This document shows, in pieces, positions 1 through 5,670 of a stretch of DNA of 12,690 bases. This DNA is from Glaciecola sp964643575 (lineage in GTDB: Bacteria > Pseudomonadota > Gammaproteobacteria > Enterobacterales > Alteromonadaceae). A program made the translations under genes and the position numbers. The stretch spans positions 1 through 12,690 of the forward strand of contig CAZXTD010000127.1 of NCBI GenBank assembly GCA_964643575.1. The letters run 5' to 3'. The notes beneath the pieces are model-generated. The model saw only the letters and a list, made by a program, of their open reading frames with translations, searched no databases and had not been told where the DNA came from. Position 1 is the stretch's first letter; every line of letters starts with the position of its first letter.

Positions 1-828
1 TAAGCAGTAGCAGTAGGCGCTGCCATTCAAGGTGGTGTACTTGCAGGTGACGTCACAGATGTACTATTGCTAGACGTTACGCCATTATCCTTAGGTATTG
101 AGACAATGGGTGGAGTGATGACTTCGGTTATCGAGAAAAACACCACCGTACCGACTAAGAAATCACAAACCTTTTCGACGGCAGAAGACAACCAGTCGGC
201 GGTAACCGTGCATGTATTGCAAGGTGAGCGTAAGCAAGCTTCAGGTAATAAGTCTTTAGGCCAATTTAATTTAGAGGGTATTCGTCCAGCTCAGCGCGGT
301 ACGCCGCAAATCGAAGTTATCTTTGATATTGATGCTAACGGTATATTACATGTGTCTGCTAAAGATAAAGATACGGGTAAAGAGCAGAAAATAACAATCA
401 AAGCATCTTCAGGTTTGAGTGACGATGAGATTGAAAGCATGGTACAAGATGCAGAAGCCAATAAAGAGGCTGATGCTAAATTTGAAGAGCTTGTACAGGC
501 TCGTAACCAAGCTGATGGCATGGTACATGCAACCCGCACGCAAATCGAAGAAGCCGGTGATGCACTAGGTGCAGACGACAAAGCTAAGATTGAAGCTGCG
601 GTTGATGAGCTTGACGTAGCCCGTAAAGGCGAAGACAAAGAAGCTATCGAAGCGAAAACACAAGCCTTGATAGAAGCTTCGGCTCCGCTAATGGAAATTG
701 CGCAAGCTAAAGCTCAAAGCGAAGCAGGCCCTGACGTTGAAACAGCAGGTGGCGAGCAAGCTAAAAACGCAGCAGACGATGACGTTGTAGATGCTGAATT
801 TGAAGAAGTAAAAGACGACAAAAAATAA
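1..828 (+). CDS. dnaK: Molecular chaperone DnaK (Hsp70), C-terminal part, 5' truncated by window edge
   Basis: This is the cytoplasmic ATP-dependent Hsp70 chaperone that binds exposed hydrophobic peptides and works with DnaJ and GrpE. About 274 residues are visible. By comparison with E. coli DnaK (638 aa, from memory) the window begins near residue 369. It holds the last strand and helix of the nucleotide-binding domain (AVAVGAAIQGGVLAGD), the allosteric linker VLLLD, the substrate-binding beta domain (SLGIETMGG, FSTAEDNQSAV, VLQGERK, DIDANGILHVSAKDK) and the helical lid. It ends in the acidic tail DDDVVDAEFEEVKDDKK, with the EEVKD motif typical of bacterial DnaK. The true start lies upstream of the window. 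The first three bases read TAA where the family has GAA (Glu), so either base 1 is an edge artefact or there is an in-frame stop. From codon 2 onward the frame is intact. dnaJ follows on the same strand after 238 bases. Confidence 0.97.
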
Positions 829-920
829 TTGTTGACGATTTCTGACACGCTTGAGGCTGATAAAATTGACGTTAACATACTATTGTTAGACACAGTTTTA
901 TAGACAACAACTTAAGCTTT

Positions 921-957
921 AGGCGCAACCTCTTCTAGAGTGTTGCGCCTTATTGTG
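921..957 (+). terminator. Hairpin between dnaK and dnaJ, possible attenuating terminator
   Basis: The nine-base arms AGGCGCAAC (921-929) and GTTGCGCCT (942-950) are perfect inverted repeats. The 12-base loop contains CTCT/AGAG, which can extend the stem past a single bulge. The downstream tract TTATTGT is only moderately U-rich. The hairpin could terminate part of the dnaK transcript and so lower dnaJ expression relative to dnaK, or act as an mRNA stability or processing element. The U-tract is weak, so full termination is uncertain. Confidence 0.55.
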
Positions 958-962
958 TCAGT

Positions 963-1010
963 GCTAGCATAATCATTATGTTAGCTTACATCCGTAGCGT
1001 TAGCGATGTA
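963..1010. repeat. Adjacent inverted repeats in the dnaK-dnaJ intergenic region
   Basis: Positions 963-985 form a near-perfect 23-base palindrome: arms GCTAGCATAAT and ATTATGTTAGC around a single C, with one G-T pair. It is followed at once by TACATC (987-992) and GATGTA (1005-1010) around a 12-base spacer that itself reads CGTAGCGTTAGC. A third short pair, GATTG (1025-1029) and CAATC (1036-1040), lies just before dnaJ. The first palindrome has almost no loop, so it could be a protein-binding site or a cruciform as easily as an RNA hairpin. The cluster resembles a short intergenic repeat element, but one copy in this window cannot prove that. Confidence 0.4.
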
Positions 1011-1066
1011 GTAAACGAATAATCGATTGTATAAGCAATCAAAGCGGTAACAAGAGAGCAAAATTT

Positions 1067-2194
1067 ATGTCCAAACGTGACTATTATGAAGTACTAGGAG
1101 TTGGCAAAAGCGCCGAAGAACGGGAAATAAAAAAGGCCTACAAGAAGCTGGCCATGAAATACCACCCCGACCGCACCGCTGGCGACAAAGCCCTTGAAGA
1201 AAAATTCAAAGAGATACAAGAGGCCTACGAAATACTCACTAACAGTCAAAAACGTGCTGCTTACGACCAGTATGGACACGCAGGTGTCGATCCGAATCGT
1301 GGTGGTGGCGGTGCTGGTGGCGCTGACTTTGGTGATATATTTGGCGATGTGTTTGGTGATATATTTGGTGGTGGCCGCGGTGGCGGTCGTCAGCGCGCCC
1401 GACAAGGTTCTGATTTGCGCTATAACCTTGAAATGAGCTTGGAAGAAGCCGTTAGAGGTAAAGAAGTTGAGATTCGTGTTCCTACTTTAGTCAACTGTGA
1501 GCCTTGTGATGGTTCGGGTGCTAAAAAAGGCAGTGCACCAACAACATGCCCTACGTGTAAAGGCGCAGGCCAAGTGCAAATGCGTCAAGGTTTTTTTGCC
1601 GTGCAGCAAACTTGTCCTACTTGTTCGGGTAAAGGTAAAATTATATCTGACCCTTGTTCATCATGCCGTGGTCAGGGGCGTGTAGAAAAAACCGAAACAC
1701 TTTCAGTGAAGGTGCCCGCCGGTGTAGATACTGGTGACAGAATTCGACTAACAGGTAAAGGTGAAGCAGGAGAGAGCGGTGCACCTCCTGGCGACCTGTA
1801 CGTGCAAGTAAATGTGCGCGATCACGACATATTTACACGCGATAACAATAATCTATATTGTGAAGTACCGGTTGGCTTTACTACAGCAGCTTTAGGCGGC
1901 GAAATTCAAGTACCCACCTTAGACGGAAAAGTAAAACTTAAAATTACGCCAGAAACACAAACCGGCAAAATGTTCCGTTTACGTGCAAAGGGCGTTAAAT
2001 CGGTGCGCAGCGGCAGCGTGGGTGACTTAATTTGCAAAGTGGTCATTGAGACACCTGTTAATTTATCAAGCAAACAAAAAGAATTGCTTGAAGAGTTTGA
2101 AACCTCAATAAATGGGCAGGCCGCCAAACACAGGCCAAAAGAGAAGGGCTTTTTTGATGGTGTTAAGAAGTTTTTTGACGACCTGACTAATTAA
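1067..2194 (+). CDS. dnaJ: Chaperone protein DnaJ (Hsp40, type I)
   Basis: DnaJ is the cytoplasmic co-chaperone that delivers unfolded proteins to DnaK and stimulates its ATPase. The 375 residues match the usual length (E. coli 376). The order is: J domain at residues 1-70 with the catalytic HPD at 33-35; a Gly/Phe-rich linker at about 79-108 with repeated GDIFGD-type units; a zinc-binding domain with four CxxCxGxG motifs (C144/C147, C161/C164, C183/C186, C197/C200); then the C-terminal substrate-binding and dimerisation region ending FFDGVKKFFDDLTN. All zinc cysteines are present, so the protein looks functional. The start ATG gives the family N-terminus (MSKRDYYEVLG). It is preceded by AAGAGAGCAA at 1052-1061, a weak purine-rich ribosome site that recurs exactly before greA. 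A strong terminator follows. Confidence 0.98.
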   Translation: MSKRDYYEVLGVGKSAEEREIKKAYKKLAMKYHPDRTAGDKALEEKFKEIQEAYEILTNSQKRAAYDQYGHAGVDPNRGGGGAGGADFGDIFGDVFGDIFGGGRGGGRQRARQGSDLRYNLEMSLEEAVRGKEVEIRVPTLVNCEPCDGSGAKKGSAPTTCPTCKGAGQVQMRQGFFAVQQTCPTCSGKGKIISDPCSSCRGQGRVEKTETLSVKVPAGVDTGDRIRLTGKGEAGESGAPPGDLYVQVNVRDHDIFTRDNNNLYCEVPVGFTTAALGGEIQVPTLDGKVKLKITPETQTGKMFRLRAKGVKSVRSGSVGDLICKVVIETPVNLSSKQKELLEEFETSINGQAAKHRPKEKGFFDGVKKFFDDLTN

Positions 2195-2244
2195 GAACCA
2201 TTGACGCTTTATATTCAGCGAATAAGCTTTCTGAGTATATTACT

Positions 2245-2286
2245 AAAGCCTCTTGCGATATTTTATTGCAAGAGGCTTTTTATTTG
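2245..2286 (+). terminator. Rho-independent terminator of dnaK-dnaJ
   Basis: The perfect 12-base inverted arms AAAGCCTCTTGC (2245-2256) and GCAAGAGGCTTT (2268-2279) enclose an 11-base loop, and the T-rich tract TTATTT follows. The A-rich start of the left arm mirrors the T-tract, so it may work in both directions. It sits 50 bases after the dnaJ stop and separates the chaperone genes from the cytochrome gene. Confidence 0.9.
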
Positions 2287-2430
2287 TCTCGTCGAATGTC
2301 TGCTAAAAAGCACAAAACAATCACGCTTAAAATTTTCTATCTGTATCAAACTAGACTAATCTTTAGTGTGAAGTAATGATTATTCATGAATACTTTAAAT
2401 AGATAACAATAAATAATATAAGGAAACACC

Positions 2431-2931
2431 ATGAAGAAGGGTTATATCGCAATATCGATTGCTGGAGCTATGGCAGTAAGCATGGCAGCAACTAGTTCAT
2501 TAGCAGTCGCACACAATCACGCTAAACCAAAAGCACAAAATGAAAAGCAAGCTAAAACTGCCGTCATGTTCCGTAAATCATTGTTACAATTGGTGCGCAG
2601 CAACATGGGGCCTTTAGGTGCGATGGCAAAAGGTAATATTCCTATGGATGGCGCTGTGATAGAAGTTAACTCCGAACGCATCGAGTTTTTGGCCGGCATG
2701 ATGCACGACTATTTTGCCCTTGATACAACGGCGTACTCTGTTGAAACAGACGCTAAAAATGAGCTGTGGAAAAACCATGAAGATTTCGGTCAAAAAATCG
2801 ACGATATGGTCACTGCTGCTGCCCAGTTAAATGCCTTAGCAAAAGCAGGCAAAAGTGATGATTTTAGAAGCGGAATTGGCGCCTTAGGAGGCACATGTAA
2901 AGCCTGCCATGATGATTATAAGGCTGACTAA
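2431..2931 (+). CDS. Periplasmic cytochrome c' (class II c-type cytochrome)
   Basis: This is a 166-residue exported haem protein. A Sec signal peptide covers about residues 1-27 (MKKGYIAIS..., hydrophobic core, cleavage after AVA). The mature part has the predicted four-helix layout of the cytochrome c' family, with one C-terminal haem motif CKACH (C156, C159, axial H160). Aligned by eye with Alcaligenes-type cytochrome c', the position of the distal Leu16 is Leu52 and that of Arg12 is Arg48. This favours a five-coordinate c' over a Met-ligated c556. The residue after CHxxY is Lys164 where some members have Arg. Family members bind NO or CO, and a role in NO handling or electron transfer is inferred. 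The ribosome site TAAGGA is at 2419-2424. A near-identical 3' end recurs at 3083-3170. Confidence 0.88.
   Translation: MKKGYIAISIAGAMAVSMAATSSLAVAHNHAKPKAQNEKQAKTAVMFRKSLLQLVRSNMGPLGAMAKGNIPMDGAVIEVNSERIEFLAGMMHDYFALDTTAYSVETDAKNELWKNHEDFGQKIDDMVTAAAQLNALAKAGKSDDFRSGIGALGGTCKACHDDYKAD
2844..2931 (+). repeat. Direct repeat, copy 1 (3' end of the cytochrome c' gene)
   Basis: These 88 bases align without gaps to 3083-3170. The first 54 bases are identical. Eight of the last 34 differ, mostly at third codon positions, with one amino-acid change (Ala to Thr near the C-terminus) and a change of stop codon from TAA to TGA. Confidence 0.95.
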
Positions 2932-3072
2932 GTATTAATTCTCAATCACATAGCTATATTGGACTCAGTACACACTTTTATCGTTATTACGTGTAGATGA
3001 AAATTTGATGAATATTTAAATTTGACTCTTTAGTTGTGCTCTGGGTATCATCACGGCTGAGGGAAACCTTAA

Positions 3073-3082
3073 NNNNNNNNNN
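3073..3082. other. Assembly gap (10 N) inside a duplicated cytochrome c' locus
   Basis: Ten N bases stand for missing sequence of unknown length. The left flank ends with GAGGGAAAC (3059-3067), which resembles the region just before the first cytochrome gene's start. The right flank resumes at a codon equivalent to residue 139 of that gene. If the copies are the same length, about 413 bases or slightly more are missing, not 10. Confidence 0.9.
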
Positions 3083-3170
3083 AGCAGGCAAAAGTGATGA
3101 TTTTAGAAGCGGAATTGGCGCCTTAGGAGGCACATGCAAAGCCTGTCATGACGACTATAAAACAGACTGA
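3083..3170 (+). CDS. Second cytochrome c' copy, only the C-terminal 28 codons visible
   Basis: The reading frame runs from the gap edge (first full codon at 3084) to TGA at 3168-3170. It encodes AGKSDDFRSGIGALGG followed by TCKACHDDYKTD. That is the C-terminal helix and haem motif of the upstream cytochrome, with Thr replacing Ala near the end. The differences from the first copy are mainly synonymous, which suggests a paralogue kept under selection rather than a misassembly of one gene. The N-terminal part is hidden by the gap. Upstream of the gap, ATGAATATTTAAAT (3008-3021) resembles ATGAATACTTTAAAT (2386-2400) before the first copy, so the duplicated unit seems to include the upstream region. 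An assembly error is possible but less likely given the differing 3' flanks. Confidence 0.8.
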
Positions 3171-3211
3171 TATGAGTTAGTCGATGTTTTCGCAAGGGCT
3201 ATATTTGGTAG

Positions 3212-3544
3212 TGTCAGCACCTTTGTTGTTTATGGAGTTCATACTTACCAAAAAGGAAGATAAGTAGGGGCTTTTATTTACTCTACCCAGTTGTTCAGAC
3301 GCTATTATACACACTACTATGCTATTTAATTTTTAAGAGTGACATCGGGTCTATCAACATTCGCATGTTGGCAATGCTTGCAATCGGTTCGATGCCGCTT
3401 TATATCATCCACCATGAACTGGATACTTGAAATTGGTCGAGTGAACACTATGTTATTTTAGCTTTTACTATCACTTCCATAGTTTCTGTTACCGCCGTTA
3501 ATATTAGTATCCGTTTACTCAAAAAGATAGGTAAGTTAGCGTAA
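3212..3544 (+). pseudogene. Decayed membrane-protein C-terminus with an in-frame stop
   Basis: One frame (positions congruent with 3212) can be read through to TAA at 3542-3544 except for a TGA at 3428-3430. Before the TGA it encodes hydrophobic stretches with YLLYPVVQTLLYTLLCYLIF and IRMLAMLAIGSMPLYIIHHE. After the TGA, in the same frame, comes YVILAFTITSIVSVTAV and then a basic tail ISIRLLKKIGK. This fits the last transmembrane helices of an inner-membrane protein. A TGG-to-TGA change (Trp to stop) would explain the break. The G-x-LYIIHH pattern followed by a helix and basic tail faintly recalls acyltransferase-3-type membrane proteins, but I cannot assign a family. No start codon or ribosome site is evident, so it looks like a relic. 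It fills most of the otherwise gene-free 3171-3629 stretch. Confidence 0.45.
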
Positions 3545-3629
3545 CCCTCTACATGGTAGTGTTGTCATACTCTACGAAAAAAGGTCAGCTCGTTTGTAGA
3601 ATAATTTGAGCCAAAACTAGCAAGTGCTT

Positions 3630-4325
3630 TTAATAGTAAAAGTCTTGAACTGACTCAGGTGGTAACACTTCAATGGCTAAATAAACAAGCAAAGCACTGG
3701 CAAGAATACATGCTGCTAACCTTATAGAGAAATGCGTCATGCTCATGTCAGTTCCTATTTTGAGGTCCGCTTCATTGGTTTTGTATCCTGTAATCATAGC
3801 TTTAGTGAGTTTTTGTTTTTTCTTAAACTGATAGTACAAAACACTTAATATGTGGAACACGATAATAGCCCAAATTAGATTAATTGCATTATTGTGAATT
3901 AAGCTAAAAAAGTCTTGCCATTGCTCGTTTACTGCAGCGTAATAGACGCCTTCACTAAAAATATCGTCGGTCATAAATAGCCCGCTCAATGCTTGACTTA
4001 AAATAAGTGTTAACATGACGATTACTGAATAAGCACCCGCTGGGTTGTGCCCTAAGTAGGTTTGTTTGTCTTGACCGCTCAAGTAACGAAAGACTTTAAA
4101 AGGCGAACGCACAGACTCACTAAAACGGGCATAATGCGTGCCAAATATTCCCCACAAAATTCTAAATATTAATAAACCGATACAAAAGTAACCCGCGTAA
4201 AAATGCCATTGCATCGCATCGTCTAGGATGTCACCGCTTATAAACTGAAAAATAATGGTGGCTACTAGTAGCCAATGGAATAAACGAATGGGCCAGTCCC
4301 ATACCTTAATGTTTGTATTTGACAT
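3630..4325 (-). CDS. Cytochrome b561-type di-haem membrane protein
   Basis: This is an inner-membrane b-type cytochrome of the bacterial b561 / hydrogenase-cytochrome-b-like group, expected to pass electrons between the quinone pool and a periplasmic c-type partner. The 231 residues form four core transmembrane segments: about 14-32, 42-62, 98-118 and 145-166. Candidate haem-ligand histidines are H17 (RLFHW), H41 (QWHFYAGY), H144 (SLIHNNAIN) and H158 (VFHILSV). A fifth hydrophobic segment lies near 202-219. The N-terminus VWDWPIRLFHWLL is characteristic of the family. The ATG start has GAGG (complement of 4331-4334) five bases upstream. The gene converges on the cytochrome c' copies, so it is a neighbour rather than an operon partner, though the proteins may still interact. 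The exact physiological partner is not shown by the sequence. Confidence 0.85.
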   Translation of the reverse strand: MSNTNIKVWDWPIRLFHWLLVATIIFQFISGDILDDAMQWHFYAGYFCIGLLIFRILWGIFGTHYARFSESVRSPFKVFRYLSGQDKQTYLGHNPAGAYSVIVMLTLILSQALSGLFMTDDIFSEGVYYAAVNEQWQDFFSLIHNNAINLIWAIIVFHILSVLYYQFKKKQKLTKAMITGYKTNEADLKIGTDMSMTHFSIRLAACILASALLVYLAIEVLPPESVQDFYY

Positions 4326-4467
4326 ATGTGCCTCTAAATATGCTTGACTCTTCTTATGTCTAAGTATAGCAATAAGCGCAGGATTCGGGCATCATTAAAC
4401 GCATGAAGGTAGGGTCGAATCAAAGCTATAAAGCTTAATAATTAATTTAATAAGAGCGGGAAGTATA

Positions 4468-5301
4468 GTGATAAGAGTAGGTGTTTTAGGGGCTAATGGC
4501 CGCATGGGAAGAGTATTGATTGATGCGGCATACCAACATACAGAGCTTGCATTAGGCTTTGCCAGCGTAAGAGAAGGTTCTTCACTTTTAGGTATTGATG
4601 CGGGTGAGCTTGCTGGCATAAATAAACAGTATATCAATACTGCAATTTTAACTGACCCGCTTGCAAACCATGCCGACGTGTTAATTGATTTTACCTTGCC
4701 TGAAGCGCTTAAAGCTAATTTAGCTTACGCTTGCAAACATAAAAAACCCCTCGTTATTGGCACAACCGGACTCAATGCCGAGCAGCTAGCAATGATTGAT
4801 GAAGCCGCTAAAGCTATTCCTATTGTTTTTGCGGCTAATTATAGCGTTGGTGTCAATTTAATGCTTAATTTAGTGAAGACTGCTGCGCAAGTAATGGGCG
4901 ACAAAGCTGATATTGAAATATTGGAGTCTCATCATCGATATAAACTCGACTCACCATCGGGCACGGCAATGGCTATTGGTAAAAGCATAGCCGATACCTT
5001 AGGCCGAGATTTAGAGAAATGTGCCATTTATGGCAGAGAAGGGCATGACGAGCCAAGAAACCAGCAAACAATTGGTTTTGCTACAGTGCGCGCGGGCGAC
5101 ATCGTAGGCGAGCATACGGCTTTGTTTGCTAGCATTGGGGAGCGATTGGAAATAACTCATAAAGCCTCTAGCCGTTTGACCTTTGCCAATGGTGCTTTAA
5201 CTGCCGCGTTATGGTTAGCGGGAAAGGGCGAGAAGAATAAATCCCAACATGCAAAACAAAAGGGCTTGTTTTCGATGCAAACGGTTCTGGGTTTAAACTA
5301 G
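4468..5301 (+). CDS. dapB: 4-hydroxy-tetrahydrodipicolinate reductase
   Basis: DapB is the cytoplasmic NAD(P)H-dependent enzyme of the diaminopimelate/lysine pathway. It reduces the product of DapA to tetrahydrodipicolinate. Its 277 residues compare with 273 in E. coli. The N-terminal Rossmann motif is VGVLGANGRMG (4-14). The catalytic and substrate region is ESHHRYKLDSPSGTA with H155, H156 and K159, and the conserved FATVRAGDIVGEHT (204-217) follows. The start is GTG: it begins the family N-terminus directly, and there is no in-frame ATG or GTG close upstream. The ribosome site is poor (GGGAAG near 4458-4463). Before the final GLFSM motif there is a basic/polar stretch (GEKNKSQHAKQK), about ten residues longer than in E. 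coli. The gene lies upstream of carA, as in many gammaproteobacteria, but 369 bases away. Confidence 0.97.
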   Translation: MIRVGVLGANGRMGRVLIDAAYQHTELALGFASVREGSSLLGIDAGELAGINKQYINTAILTDPLANHADVLIDFTLPEALKANLAYACKHKKPLVIGTTGLNAEQLAMIDEAAKAIPIVFAANYSVGVNLMLNLVKTAAQVMGDKADIEILESHHRYKLDSPSGTAMAIGKSIADTLGRDLEKCAIYGREGHDEPRNQQTIGFATVRAGDIVGEHTALFASIGERLEITHKASSRLTFANGALTAALWLAGKGEKNKSQHAKQKGLFSMQTVLGLN

Positions 5302-5321
5302 GGTTTTAGGCTGGTTTTGCG

Positions 5322-5357
5322 GCTTTAAGTTAAAATTTGTAGTTAAAGCTTTATTTT
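5322..5357 (+). terminator. Weak terminator-like hairpin after dapB
   Basis: GCTTTAA (5322-5328) and TTAAAGC (5343-5349) form a seven-base stem with a 14-base loop, followed by TTTATTTT. The stem is AT-rich and short, so termination would be partial. It lies 20 bases after the dapB stop. Confidence 0.4.
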
Positions 5358-5387
5358 ACGTGTTTTTGCAATCTGATTTAAAAACTA

Positions 5388-5417
5388 TTAGACCTATTTA
5401 ATATTGTCCTATATACT
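5388..5417 (+). promoter_or_regulatory. Candidate sigma-70 promoter for carAB
   Basis: TATACT (5412-5417) matches five of six consensus -10 bases, and TTAGAC (5388-5393) is a loose -35 with an 18-base spacer. A start near 5424 would give a leader of about 245 bases before carA. I looked for ARG-box or PUR-type operators and saw none I would defend. Confidence 0.3.
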
Positions 5418-5441
5418 ACGCAGAATTTGCCAAAAGTAAGT

Positions 5442-5641
5442 GCCGCTGGAGCTAAAGCTAACCAGCAATTGTACAGCACTTAAATCGGCAAGCGTTGATT
5501 TTACTGGCTTAACGCGAGTTAAAGCGTATTTTAAAATAGCCGCTGGGTCGAGTTTTTGGCAGAGACATTGAATCTGTTTTTTGAATAAAATGTTCAAAAT
5601 TTGGGTTTCAGTACAAGATCGTTAGATTGACTAACAATCTT
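5442..5641 (+). promoter_or_regulatory. Structured carAB leader with several possible hairpins
   Basis: Four elements are visible. GCTGG (5445-5449) pairs with CCAGC (5462-5466) and encloses AGCT/AGCT. GCTTAAC (5507-5513) pairs with GTTAAAGC (5518-5525) with one bulged A, around a GCGA tetraloop of the GNRA class. TATTTTAAAATA (5527-5538) is a perfect palindrome. AAGATCGTTAG (5615-5625) pairs with CTAACAATCTT (5631-5641) with one mismatch. The octamer GCCGCTGG occurs at 5442-5449 and again at 5539-5546, so either copy could compete for CCAGC. No protein is convincingly encoded in 5302-5670. A regulatory role is inferred only; each element alone could be chance. Confidence 0.35.
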
Positions 5642-5670
5642 TAGCTATCTCTACTTTTTAGGAGGTTGAC

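Noticed and set aside
829..920. Possible sigma-32 or sigma-70 promoter for dnaJ
   Set aside because: TTGACG and TAAAAT are too far apart (about 23 bases), and no CCCCAT-type -10 follows the CTTGAG motif.
1094..1405. Minus-strand open frame opposite dnaJ
   Set aside because: Its low-complexity Thr/Ala-rich translation is the antisense of the Gly-rich linker of DnaJ.
3627..3642. CTTTT/AAAAG inverted repeat at the 3' end of the b561 gene
   Set aside because: It is a five-base, all-but-AT stem overlapping the stop codon, too weak to call a terminator.
5409..5597. Minus-strand open frame of 62 codons in the dapB-carA interval
   Set aside because: It needs a TTG start, has no ribosome site, resembles no family I know, and overlaps the hairpin-rich carA leader. 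It is most likely chance.
5302..5670. ARG boxes or purine/pyrimidine operators upstream of carA
   Set aside because: The region is AT-rich and gives loose partial matches only; nothing fits the consensus well enough to report.
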